From the NCBI RefSeq assembly GCF_000312365.2, contig NZ_HG003686.1, positions 520,039-584,038 on the forward strand: a DNA stretch of 64,000 bases. Direction: 5' to 3'. Made by a program: the position numbers and the translations under genes. Shown here one piece after another: positions 35,020-43,990 of the stretch. The DNA is from Anaerococcus provencensis. Its GTDB lineage: Bacteria > Bacillota > Clostridia > Tissierellales > Peptoniphilaceae. Within the stretch, counting starts at the first letter, position 1, and each line of letters begins with the position of its first letter. The notes under the pieces were generated by a model. That model was not told the origin of the DNA, did not search any database, and worked only from the letters and a program-made list of their open reading frames with translations.

Positions 35020-36228
35020 ATGAGGAAAAATAAAATATCATCAATAATTGTAGTGCTCTTAATATTACTATTTCCAATAAACGCACTTGCAGCCAACCAA
35101 AGCCAAGTTGTAGGACTTGATCAAAACGTCAGAGCCTATATCATCGGCAATGAGGAAAATGGAGATATATATTACGAAAAAGACTCATCTACTCCATATC
35201 CAATAGCATCATTAAGCAAACTAATGACATATTTAATAGTAAAAGAAAAGATAGATGATGGCAAGCTATCCCTAGACCAAGAAGTAACTGTCGGTGAAGA
35301 AGCAGCCAAGTTTCATAGCTGGGAATACTCTTACCTAGGATTAGACGAAGGGGAAGTATATACAATAGAAGAGCTTCTTCAAGGTCTTATGGTTGTAAGT
35401 GGCAATGACTGTGCCTACCAGCTAGCAGTTACCGTTTCGGATTCTGAAAGCGAATTTGCAAGGCTGATGAATATGAAAGCGGGAGAACTAGGCTTGGATA
35501 GCCAGGTTTATTACAATGCAAGTGGTGTCCAAACAGAATCAGGCAACCAAAACTCATCTTCAGCGAAAGATTTGTATGTATTAAGTAAGTATATAATAGA
35601 AAAATATCCTGAAGTTTTGGAATATAGCAAAGTTAGAAAAATAGAAGATAAGAGACGTGAAATAGATGTAAATAGCACTATCCCTTTGATTGGAGAAATT
35701 CCAGGAGTGGATGGCCTAAAGACAGGTAGTACAGAAGAAGCGGGATATTGTTTAGTTTCTACAGTTGATATGAAAGAGATTGACAGCAAAGATGACTTTA
35801 GGACGATTGCTGTTTTGCTTGGTGCAGACCAAAAAGATACTAGAGATAAGGCTATGAGTGACTTGATTTATTATGTATCAAGATATTACGATAAGGTCAA
35901 AGTTCTTGATACCAATGTTGCTTACGATTCACTTAAGGTAAACACAGCCAAACAAGGATACGTTGAACTATACCCAAATCAAAATGTAGAAATGATTGTA
36001 AAAACGGGAGAAAATCCAGCTGTTAAGACTAAGCTACAAGAAAACATAAAAACACCAATCAAATCTGGTCAAGTCCTAGGAAATGCAAATGTAAGTTATG
36101 AAGATAAGGAATATGATGTTTCCCTAATCTCAAAGTCGAACTTAGAAGAAGCATCTCTTTTTGCAAGAATAGTCAGATCTCTTCAAGATTCAGCAGACTT
36201 CTTGCTTAAAGTTTTGATTGCAAGATAA
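35020..36228 (+). CDS. D-alanyl-D-alanine carboxypeptidase (DacA family)
   Basis: This penicillin-binding protein trims pentapeptide stems in peptidoglycan. It is 402 aa: a signal peptide cut after INALA (~24), catalytic SLSK (Ser64, Lys67), SGN (127-129) and KTG (234-236), then a beta-rich C-terminal domain and an amphipathic C-terminal helix for membrane attachment. The RBS is AGGAG. Confidence 0.93.
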   Translation: MRKNKISSIIVVLLILLFPINALAANQSQVVGLDQNVRAYIIGNEENGDIYYEKDSSTPYPIASLSKLMTYLIVKEKIDDGKLSLDQEVTVGEEAAKFHSWEYSYLGLDEGEVYTIEELLQGLMVVSGNDCAYQLAVTVSDSESEFARLMNMKAGELGLDSQVYYNASGVQTESGNQNSSSAKDLYVLSKYIIEKYPEVLEYSKVRKIEDKRREIDVNSTIPLIGEIPGVDGLKTGSTEEAGYCLVSTVDMKEIDSKDDFRTIAVLLGADQKDTRDKAMSDLIYYVSRYYDKVKVLDTNVAYDSLKVNTAKQGYVELYPNQNVEMIVKTGENPAVKTKLQENIKTPIKSGQVLGNANVSYEDKEYDVSLISKSNLEEASLFARIVRSLQDSADFLLKVLIAR

Positions 36229-36245
36229 AAATACTTGTGATATAA

Positions 36246-36535
36246 TCTTAGTTAGTTTACACGAGATCCTCGATAGTCTAGGACCTCAAATTAAGCTGAC
36301 CAAATTAAAAATTAGCCTTAGGCTTTTATTGAAGGTCCTCGAGCCTATGGCTCTGCGGTATTTCGTGCTTAGTCCTAGCACCATGGGTGAAAACACATAT
36401 GTGTTTTCATATCTGAGATGAGCATAAGCGAATCCAGATAACTGCACGAGGCCTCTCAGAAAGCCGGCCAGAATTCTCGGGCTTACGCCCTGCGACCATT
36501 CCATGGAGGGTCCTCCATGAGGCGGACGGCCTAGT
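36246..36535 (-). repeat. Spacer repeat family 2, copy E (composite)
   Basis: On the minus strand it starts CTAGGCCGTCCGCCTCATGG, then AGGACCCTCCATGGAATGGT and CGCAGGGCGTAAGCCCGAGA, closely matching 4088-4170. Further along is a CGAAATACCGCAG module shared with 5191-5265. A perfect 22-bp palindrome (36388-36409, GAAAACACATATGTGTTTTC core) is embedded. It fills the 311-nt gap between the DacA-like gene and tRNA-Arg. No ORF is present. Confidence 0.65.
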
Positions 36536-36540
36536 TTTTT

Positions 36541-36617
36541 GTTTCAGTAGCTCAGCTGGATAGAGCACCGCCCTCCTAAGGCGGGTGTCGGAGGTTCGAA
36601 TCCTCTCTGGAACACCA
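36541..36617 (+). tRNA. tRNA-Arg (CCT)
   Basis: The acceptor is GTTTCAG/CTGGAAC, the anticodon loop CTCCTAA, and CCA is encoded. It is a solitary tRNA, 54 nt before tadA. Confidence 0.95.
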
Positions 36618-36670
36618 CTTTTTTGGATGATATTTTTATCATCCTTTTTTATTGCTTTTTTGGAGTTTTT

Positions 36671-37177
36671 ATGGATAATATTTCTTTTTCTAATTTAGAT
36701 GAATTTTATATGAATGAAGCCTTATATGAGGCGCGTCTTGCTCGTTTTGTTGAGGAAGTGCCTGTAGGTTGTGTGATTGTTTATAATGGCAAAATTATTG
36801 GTCGTGGACACAATTTCACCTACAAGGGTAAGTCTGCTCTATACCATGCTGAGCTTATTGCAATCAAAGAAGCCAATGAGTATTTTGATGATTTTAGATT
36901 GGAAGATACTACCATGTATGTCACTATGGAACCTTGTTCAATGTGTGCTGGGGCGATTATCAATTCTAGGATAGGAAGACTTGTTATAGGCATACCAGAT
37001 TATAAAAGAGGTGCTTGTGGTTCTAATACCAATATCACAGGAGATAGGAGCCAACTACACTTCTTGGATGCTGAGTTTGGATTATTGGAAGAAGAATGCC
37101 TATATGAACTCCAAACTTTCTTTAAAATGCTTAGAAAAAGATCTAAGGATAAGAAAAAAATGGCTAAAGTTGATTAA
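36671..37177 (+). CDS. tadA: tRNA adenosine(34) deaminase
   Basis: It makes inosine at A34 of tRNA-Arg(ACG), a gene for which is at 6454-6530. It is 168 aa with zinc-site motifs HAE (in YHAELIAIKEAN) and PCSMC (EPCSMCAGAI). The ATG at 36671 has GGAG 5 nt upstream, while the open frame extends further without an RBS. Confidence 0.93.
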   Translation: MDNISFSNLDEFYMNEALYEARLARFVEEVPVGCVIVYNGKIIGRGHNFTYKGKSALYHAELIAIKEANEYFDDFRLEDTTMYVTMEPCSMCAGAIINSRIGRLVIGIPDYKRGACGSNTNITGDRSQLHFLDAEFGLLEEECLYELQTFFKMLRKRSKDKKKMAKVD

Positions 37178-37254
37178 GCTTTATTTTTTGAATTTTATCT
37201 TAATTTATATATGGATTTCGAGTATAGTTACATTAAGAAACTTAGGAGGAAGAA

Positions 37255-38205
37255 ATGAAAATTACATTGTTAAATCCCTTAGAAGTTAGTGAAGAAACTA
37301 TTTTAAATAATAAAGAAAAACTTGAAGAAATGGGTCACGAATTTGTTTTTTATGATGATCTTTCTAAAGATGATGATGAAATAATCGAAAGACTTAAAGA
37401 TTCTGATATTGCAATAATTACAAACAAACCACTAAGTGCAAAAGTAATAGATGCCTGTCCTAATTTGGAATTAGTTGATGTTGCATTTACTGGTGTTGAT
37501 CACGTAGACTTGGATGCTATCAAGAAAAATGGCATTACTTTATTAAATGCTAGTGGATATTCTGATGATTCTGTAGCAGAACTTGTAATAGGCCTTGCTA
37601 TAGGAGTATTGAGAAAATTTAACGAAAATCGTGAAAATATTTTTGATAATTCAGGCCATAAACTACTTGGTCAAACCCTAAAGGGCAAAAAATTTGGTAT
37701 TATTGGTACAGGTAATATTGGCATCAAATTAATAGAACTCTTACAAGTTTTTGGCTGCGAAATCCTAGCTTATTCTAGAACTGAAAAACAAGAAGTTAAG
37801 GACATGGGTGTCAAATACACTGATTTGGATACATTATTAGAAGAGTCTGACGTAGTATCCCTCCACATTCCAAATAATAAAGAAACCAAAAATTTCTTAA
37901 ATAAAGATAAGCTTGACAAAATGAAAGAAAATGCAATTCTAATAAACTGTGCTAGGGGACCAGTAGTGGACAATGATTATTTGGCACAACTACTAAACGA
38001 AGACAAAGTCCGTGCTGGTATAGATGTTTTTGATATGGAACCACCTCTTCCAGAGGACTATCCACTTAGAAATGCAAAAAATTGTATTTTGACCAATCAC
38101 GTGGCATTTTACACCAAAGAAGCTATGGAAAATAGGGCTGAAATTGTATTTAACAATATATATGAATATTTAGATGGAAATATTATAAACGAGATCAAAT
38201 TATGA
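37255..38205 (+). CDS. D-isomer-specific 2-hydroxyacid dehydrogenase
   Basis: This 316-aa NAD-dependent oxidoreductase has the Rossmann motif GIIGTGNIG (~142-150), the catalytic Arg in NCARGPVVDNDYL, a Glu in the FDMEPPLP region, and the catalytic His in TNHVAFYT. The substrate (lactate, glycerate or other) cannot be told from sequence alone. The RBS is AGGAGGAAG. The ATGA overlap with udk suggests co-translation. Confidence 0.88.
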   Translation: MKITLLNPLEVSEETILNNKEKLEEMGHEFVFYDDLSKDDDEIIERLKDSDIAIITNKPLSAKVIDACPNLELVDVAFTGVDHVDLDAIKKNGITLLNASGYSDDSVAELVIGLAIGVLRKFNENRENIFDNSGHKLLGQTLKGKKFGIIGTGNIGIKLIELLQVFGCEILAYSRTEKQEVKDMGVKYTDLDTLLEESDVVSLHIPNNKETKNFLNKDKLDKMKENAILINCARGPVVDNDYLAQLLNEDKVRAGIDVFDMEPPLPEDYPLRNAKNCILTNHVAFYTKEAMENRAEIVFNNIYEYLDGNIINEIKL

Positions 38206-38819
38206 CAGATATCAAAATCATAGCAGTAGCTGGTGGATCAGCTTCTGGGAAATCTTCAATAGTCAAGCAAATTGATGAAACTTTTGAGGATGACCTTATT
38301 GTTATCGGCCATGACAATTATTACAAGGCACATGATGATATGTCCTTTGATCAGAGAAGTAAGCTAAATTACGACTATCCTGGTGCCTTTGACAATGAAC
38401 TTTTTTACGAAGATTTATTAAAACTTCAACAAGGTCAATCTATTGATATGCCAAGATATGATTACACTATTCATACTAGGAGCAAGGAAACTACAAGGAT
38501 AAGCCCTAGTAAGATCATACTAATCGAGGGTATCTTAGTTTTGGAAGATAAAAAAATCAGGGATATCACAGATACAAAAGTTTTTATAGATGCTGATAGC
38601 GACGTAAGATTACAAAGAAGAATCCTAAGAGATACAAAAGAACGTGGCAGAAGCTTAGAATCTGTTTTGGAACAGTATATAAAGCAAGTAAAGCCAATGC
38701 ACGAAAAATACGTAGAGCCTACAAAGAAATATGCCGATATTATAATTCCAAGAGGGGCAAAAAACTCCAAAGGAATAGAGATTTTAATTAAGCATATTGC
38801 CGATATGATTGAGGGCTAG
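38202..38819 (+). CDS. udk: Uridine kinase
   Basis: It phosphorylates uridine and cytidine in pyrimidine salvage. It is 205 aa with P-loop GGSASGKSS (~10-18), DNYYK and DYPGAFDNELF, IEGILVLED and a YVEPTKKYADIIIPRGAKN tail. Overlap with the dehydrogenase gene and a 2-nt gap to glgB place it mid-operon. Confidence 0.95.
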   Translation: MTDIKIIAVAGGSASGKSSIVKQIDETFEDDLIVIGHDNYYKAHDDMSFDQRSKLNYDYPGAFDNELFYEDLLKLQQGQSIDMPRYDYTIHTRSKETTRISPSKIILIEGILVLEDKKIRDITDTKVFIDADSDVRLQRRILRDTKERGRSLESVLEQYIKQVKPMHEKYVEPTKKYADIIIPRGAKNSKGIEILIKHIADMIEG

Positions 38820-38821
38820 AT

Positions 38822-40636
38822 ATGCAAGTAAATTTAATTAATACTGATTATGATGCGATAAAATCATATATAGCTGGCAATTCTCACAAGGGTCATGAAA
38901 TATGGGGAGCCTTAGCTTGCGATGATGGGTATATATTTAGAGTCTATGCGCCTAATGCAGACGCAGTTTATGTCCAAGGAGATTTTACAAACTGGGAAAA
39001 TATCCAGATGACTAAGAATGTCAATTTGGGATATTTTTTCATAAAACTTCCTGCGAAAGTAGGAGATTATTATAAATATGCAGTAGTTAAGGATGGAAAC
39101 TGGGTCTACCATGCCGATCCTTTTGGTAAGGCCATGGACTATGAGGGTGACTTTGCAACACTTATCACTGATGATTCCTACGAATTTAATGATTCGGATT
39201 TTATTGAAAAAAGAGATAAGAATTTTGATAAGGCTTTAAACATATACGAACTTCATATAGGTTCTTGGTTGAGATATGGGGGCAATGTAAACTTTCTTGA
39301 CATATTTGATAAGCTAATCGACCACGTCAAAAAGATGAATTATACTCATGTAGAGATAATGCCAGTTACCGAATATCCTTTTTATCCATCTTGGGGTTAC
39401 CAATCCACAGGTTTTTTTGCTACAAGTGCTAGATATGGTAGGCCAGTAGATTTTAAAAAATTTGTAGACCTCCTACATCAAAATGGTATAGGAGTCATAT
39501 TAGATTTGGTGGCAGTTCATTTTGCAAATGATTATTATGGTTTAAAGACCTTTGATGGGACTCACCTTTATGAATCTCCATATGATGGATTGACTTATTC
39601 TGAGTGGGGCTCAGTCAATTTTGACTATTCCAAAGGCCATGTAAGGTCATTTATGAAATCATCTTTTGCCTATTGGATAGAAAATTTCCACATTGATGGT
39701 ATAAGAGTGGATGCAGTTTCCTATATGATTTATTATAACGGCAATGAAAACCGTGGTGTCCACTATGACAATATAAATTTCATCAAGGATGCAAATAAGG
39801 ATTTACAAAATTCTTTTCCTGATGTTATGCTAATAGCTGAGGACTCATCGGCATATCCTAAAGTTACAAGTCCTGTTGATGAAGATGGTCTTGGATTTGA
39901 CTACAAATGGGATTTGGGTTGGATGAATGATACCACCAAGTATTTTAAGGTAGATTCCTACAATAGAAGTCACCATCACTCAAAAATAACATTTTCAATG
40001 TTTTATTTTTACAATGAGAGATTTATGCTGCCTCTTAGCCATGACGAAGTAGTTCACCTTAAGGGCGCTATGGTAAATAAGATGAGTGGATCATATGAAG
40101 ATAAGTTTAAAGAGCTTAAGGTCTTATACACTTATCAAATGGCTCATCCTGGCAAAATTTTAAACTTTATGGGCAATGAAATTGCTACATTTGACGAATG
40201 GAATGAAAATGCAAGCATAAATTGGGACATTCTATTCTATCCAAAACATGATGATTTTAATAGATATTTGCAAGATTTAAATTTCTTGTATAAAGAAAAT
40301 GATGCCTTTTTCAAATATGATTATGACGAAGCTGGATTTAGGTGGATAATAGTAGATGATGCGAATACATCTGTCTTTGCTTTTGAAAGGATAGCAGAGG
40401 ATAAGAGATTTTTAGTTGTACTTAATATGGCCAATCTCTATCATGGTGGCTATGAATTCCCATATGATGAGGACTTGATATTTATAGAAAGACTTAATTC
40501 TTTCGACCAAAAATATGGAGGAGCAAGAGATAATTTAAGAAAGATAGAAGTTAAGAAAGGAAGTAATCTCAAATTGGAGCTTTGGGAATATGAAGGTGCT
40601 ATATTTGAGATAAGAGAAAATGAACAAACCAATTAA
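38822..40636 (+). CDS. glgB: 1,4-alpha-glucan branching enzyme (GH13)
   Basis: It makes alpha-1,6 branches in glycogen. It is 604 aa: an N-terminal CBM48 module, then a GH13 barrel with the nucleophile Asp in HIDGIRVDAVSYM, acid/base Glu in LIAEDSS, and LPLSHDEVVH. Other glg genes are absent, and it sits between udk and an unknown gene, so its role with or without a glycogen pathway is open. Confidence 0.92.
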   Translation: MQVNLINTDYDAIKSYIAGNSHKGHEIWGALACDDGYIFRVYAPNADAVYVQGDFTNWENIQMTKNVNLGYFFIKLPAKVGDYYKYAVVKDGNWVYHADPFGKAMDYEGDFATLITDDSYEFNDSDFIEKRDKNFDKALNIYELHIGSWLRYGGNVNFLDIFDKLIDHVKKMNYTHVEIMPVTEYPFYPSWGYQSTGFFATSARYGRPVDFKKFVDLLHQNGIGVILDLVAVHFANDYYGLKTFDGTHLYESPYDGLTYSEWGSVNFDYSKGHVRSFMKSSFAYWIENFHIDGIRVDAVSYMIYYNGNENRGVHYDNINFIKDANKDLQNSFPDVMLIAEDSSAYPKVTSPVDEDGLGFDYKWDLGWMNDTTKYFKVDSYNRSHHHSKITFSMFYFYNERFMLPLSHDEVVHLKGAMVNKMSGSYEDKFKELKVLYTYQMAHPGKILNFMGNEIATFDEWNENASINWDILFYPKHDDFNRYLQDLNFLYKENDAFFKYDYDEAGFRWIIVDDANTSVFAFERIAEDKRFLVVLNMANLYHGGYEFPYDEDLIFIERLNSFDQKYGGARDNLRKIEVKKGSNLKLELWEYEGAIFEIRENEQTN

Positions 40637-41078
40637 TTTATCTTGGTTAGTGGAAAAATGGACTATAATGGATGAGGACTCCTACTTAAAAAGTATGTGG
40701 CTTAATACCGAAAGTCTTGATATCATCCGCATTAACCAAGGAGAAACAGAAGATGATATTATAAAAAATTATATAGATATAGATAGTGACATAGACCATT
40801 ATGTTCTCATGCCTGGAGCTGATGCTTTTGATGAAGATAAGGCAAGATCTGTATTTATAGAAAAATTGGATAGACACGAAAGAGATCAAGTTATAGATGA
40901 GTATGAGGGTTTTGCCCCAGCGGAAGAATTTCTTGATATAATCTATAATCTAGGACTTGAAGGCGAATACAATGATTTTAAGTCAAAAATAGCGGCCTAT
41001 ATTTTGTTGCTATGGGCAGACGATGAAAAAATCGCCATAACAAAAGACATGGAGACAATAAATATAGACAAGTTATGA
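40620..41078 (+). CDS. Conserved-looking hypothetical protein
   Basis: This 152-aa acidic soluble protein overlaps glgB by 17 nt and apbE by ATGA, so it is almost certainly translated. A motif KLDRHERDQVIDEYEG and the following region recall UPF0158-type proteins only weakly. No catalytic signature is seen, and I cannot assign a function. Confidence 0.7.
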   Translation: MNKPINLSWLVEKWTIMDEDSYLKSMWLNTESLDIIRINQGETEDDIIKNYIDIDSDIDHYVLMPGADAFDEDKARSVFIEKLDRHERDQVIDEYEGFAPAEEFLDIIYNLGLEGEYNDFKSKIAAYILLLWADDEKIAITKDMETINIDKL

Positions 41079-42187
41079 AGTTAAGAAGAATATTTTTATC
41101 CCTATTTCTAATCGCAGGACTTAGCTCTTGCCAGAATAAAGATACAAGTGATAATGTGAAAGAACCTGTTGTTGAATCAGGAGAACCTACTGGCAAAGAG
41201 GAAGTTAGTAAAAAAGCTGTAGAGAAGTTTGACAAGGTTTACTATAACTACTTTGATACTGTTACATCATTTACTGCCTATGCAGAAAGTGAAGAACAAT
41301 TCAAAGAATATACCGACATCCTGGAAACAGAGCTTGAAAAATACCACGAATTGTTCAACTCTTACTACGATTTTGATGGAGTAAACAATATAAAGACCAT
41401 CAACGACAATGCTGGCAAAGGACCTGTAGAAGTTGATCCTGCTATAATTGAACTTGTAGAATACTCATTGGATTTTGATGAGAAGACTGATGGCAAAATC
41501 AATATTGGCCTTGGTAATGTAATAAAAATGTGGCATGACGCAAGGGAAGAGTCACTTGATGATCAATCAAAGGCTTGGGTTCCTACAAAAGAACAACTAG
41601 AAGAAGCAGCTAGCCATAGTGATGTAAGCCAAATCAAAATTGATAAGGAAAATTCAACTGTCGAAATCTTGGACCCAGATATGTCCATAGACGTTGGTGC
41701 AATTGGCAAGGGATTTGCAACCAAGAAAGTTGAAGAAGCCCTAAGAAAAAATCATGTGTCAACAGCTATATTGTCTGTAGGCGGAGATGATGCAATAATA
41801 GGTGAAAATCCAAATAAGGAAAATGGTAAGTGGAGAATAGCTATCCAAAATCCAGACTTAAAAGCTGAAAATCCATATTCAAGTGTAGTAGCTGTGAACA
41901 ATACAGCAGTAGTGACAAGTGGTGACTATCAAAGATTTTACGAAGTAGATGGTAAGAGATACCACCATATCATTGATTCTGATACACTTTTCCCATCAGA
42001 TTATTTTAGATCAGTTACTGTAATTCTAAATGATATAGCTTTGGCAGATGCCCTAAGCACATACTTATTTACAGTTGATTTAGAAAAAGGAATGGAAGTT
42101 GCCAAAGAATTTGACGCTGAAGTTTTGTGGATTGACAAAGATGGCAATCTCTTTAAGACTGAGGGCTATGAAAAATTAGAAGATTAA
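41075..42187 (+). CDS. apbE: FAD:protein FMN transferase, lipoprotein
   Basis: It attaches FMN covalently to threonine in flavoproteins such as Rnf/Nqr subunits. It is 370 aa: a lipoprotein signal with lipobox GLSSC (Cys ~19), then FDTVTSFTAY, SIDVGAIGKGFATKKV, LSVGGDD, TSGDYQRFYEVDGKRYHHII and the metal-binding Asp in ALADALSTYLF. The target flavoprotein is not in this window. Confidence 0.94.
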   Translation: MKLRRIFLSLFLIAGLSSCQNKDTSDNVKEPVVESGEPTGKEEVSKKAVEKFDKVYYNYFDTVTSFTAYAESEEQFKEYTDILETELEKYHELFNSYYDFDGVNNIKTINDNAGKGPVEVDPAIIELVEYSLDFDEKTDGKINIGLGNVIKMWHDAREESLDDQSKAWVPTKEQLEEAASHSDVSQIKIDKENSTVEILDPDMSIDVGAIGKGFATKKVEEALRKNHVSTAILSVGGDDAIIGENPNKENGKWRIAIQNPDLKAENPYSSVVAVNNTAVVTSGDYQRFYEVDGKRYHHIIDSDTLFPSDYFRSVTVILNDIALADALSTYLFTVDLEKGMEVAKEFDAEVLWIDKDGNLFKTEGYEKLED

Positions 42188-42188
42188 T

Positions 42189-42209
42189 CGGACTTAGGTC
42201 CGGTTTTTT
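42189..42209 (+). terminator. apbE operon terminator
   Basis: CGGAC-TTAG-GTCCG is followed by TTTTTT directly after apbE. Confidence 0.85.
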
Positions 42210-42259
42210 ATTTTGATAGAAATTTTGGTATAATATAACAGGAAAGCTAGGAGGAAGGA

Positions 42260-43735
42260 ATGAAAAAGATTGCCTTTGACAATGATAAATACATAAAACT
42301 TCAATCAGAAAAAATATTAGAACGAATAAGTCACTTTGATAAATTATATCTAGAATTTGGTGGTAAACTATTTGACGATGGACATGCATCAAGAGTTTTG
42401 CCAGGGTTTTTGCCAGATTCTAAGCTTAGAATGCTAGATAGCATCAAAGATCAAACAGAAATTATCATAACTATTAATGCCAATGATATAGAAAGTAACA
42501 AAATCAGAGGGGATAATGAGATATCTTACGACACTGAAACCATTAGGCTAAAGCAAGCCTTTGAACAAAAGGGATTTTTGGTAAACTCAATAGTAATTAC
42601 TCAGTTTAACAATGGAGAAAAAGTCCTAAGATTTGAAAAGTATTTGGATAACCTTTCAATAACCCACCATAGGTCTTACGATATCAAGGGCTATCCAAAT
42701 GATATAGATCATATTTTGTCAAAAGATGGTTTCGGCAAAAATGACTATGTGGAGACCGATAGACCTCTTGTAGTCATAACAGGTCCAGGACCTGGATCAG
42801 GTAAAATGGCCACAGCCCTATCCTTAATGTATTTGGATTATGAGAGAGGCAAAAGATCATCTTATGCAAAGTTTGAGACTTTCCCAATATGGAATCTTGG
42901 ACTAATGCATCCGGTAAATATTGCCTATGAAGCAGCAACTGCCAACCTTAACGATGTAAATATGATAGATCCTTACCATCTAGAAGCCTATGGAAAGCTT
43001 GCTGTTTCTTACAATAGAGATGTAGAGGCCTTCCCAGTTTTAAAGAGAATGCTAGAAAAAATTATGGGGCAAACACCATACAAATCTCCGACAGATATGG
43101 GTGTCAACATGGTTGGATTTTGTATCACTGACAATGAGGCTGCCATAGAAGCATCGAAGGATGAGATAGTAAGGAGATACTATAACTCCCTAGTTGATTT
43201 TAGATTTGCTAAAGAATCTTATTCTTGTGTAGAAAAAATACAAACCTTAATGTCAAACCTTGACATTAGTCCAGAAGATAGAAAGGTTGCCTTAGCTGCT
43301 CGTGAGAAAGAAGAATTAACTGGCAAAGAATCTTTTGCTATAGAGCTAGCTGATGGAAGAATAATGAGAGGCAAAAAATCCAAACTATTTACAGCTCCTG
43401 CAGCTTGTATACTAAATGCCCTCAAAAAGCTAGGAAATCTTGACGATGAAATCCTACTTTTAAGTCCACATATAATTGAGCCTGTTTCAAACCTAAAGAC
43501 CAAGTCCTTGGGAGAAACTGAACCATCATTATCAATAAATGAGATGCTAATAGCCCTAGCTATTTCAGCTACAACCAATCCTCTGACTCATATGGCCATG
43601 GAAGAGATTAAAAACTTAAAAACTTTAGATGCGCACAGCACAGTCATTTTAAATGACAGTGAAAAGAGAATGCTTAGAAAATTAGGAATAAACTTTACCC
43701 AAGACCCAGTTTTTGGGGAAGATAGTGGATATTAA
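42260..43735 (+). CDS. DUF1846 (UPF0371) protein
   Basis: This 491-aa protein is typical in length and sequence of the UPF0371 family (N-terminal KIAFDNDKYIKLQSEKILER, then GFLPDSKLRMLDS, ITGPGPGSGKMATALSLMY). The GPGPGSGK segment resembles a P-loop. The biochemical role is not established. RBS AGGAGGAAGG. It stands alone between two terminators. Confidence 0.9.
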   Translation: MKKIAFDNDKYIKLQSEKILERISHFDKLYLEFGGKLFDDGHASRVLPGFLPDSKLRMLDSIKDQTEIIITINANDIESNKIRGDNEISYDTETIRLKQAFEQKGFLVNSIVITQFNNGEKVLRFEKYLDNLSITHHRSYDIKGYPNDIDHILSKDGFGKNDYVETDRPLVVITGPGPGSGKMATALSLMYLDYERGKRSSYAKFETFPIWNLGLMHPVNIAYEAATANLNDVNMIDPYHLEAYGKLAVSYNRDVEAFPVLKRMLEKIMGQTPYKSPTDMGVNMVGFCITDNEAAIEASKDEIVRRYYNSLVDFRFAKESYSCVEKIQTLMSNLDISPEDRKVALAAREKEELTGKESFAIELADGRIMRGKKSKLFTAPAACILNALKKLGNLDDEILLLSPHIIEPVSNLKTKSLGETEPSLSINEMLIALAISATTNPLTHMAMEEIKNLKTLDAHSTVILNDSEKRMLRKLGINFTQDPVFGEDSGY

Positions 43736-43743
43736 ATACTTTA

Positions 43744-43775
43744 AAAGGGACTATTGCTTTAGCAACAGCCCCTTA
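43744..43775. terminator. Bidirectional terminator
   Basis: A 14-bp stem with two A:C mismatches on this strand (AAGGGACTATTGCT/AGCAACAGCCCCTT) lies between convergent genes. Confidence 0.7.
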
Positions 43776-43979
43776 TTTTGTATCATCATATACTACGTAG
43801 TTAAAGTATTTTTCTAGTTCATTTAATTCTTCATTTTGGTAGATTTCGACCATTTCATCACTCATTGAATTAACCATGTCAATGACAAACTGTCTAAGGC
43901 TAGATTGGCCAAACATTTGGTTAGAGAAATTTTCCTTTGCTCTTCTTACAGCCTTGAGTTTAACAATCCTCTTAGCCAA
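43773..43979 (-). CDS. Small hypothetical protein
   Basis: This 68-aa protein has a basic N-terminal half and an acidic C-terminal half. It starts at TTG with AAAGGTG upstream, 11 nt after the phosphoesterase stop. Its position suggests co-transcription with that gene. I do not recognise a family. Confidence 0.55.
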   Translation of the reverse strand: MAKRIVKLKAVRRAKENFSNQMFGQSSLRQFVIDMVNSMSDEMVEIYQNEELNELEKYFNYVVYDDTK

Positions 43980-43990
43980 ATCAACACCTT

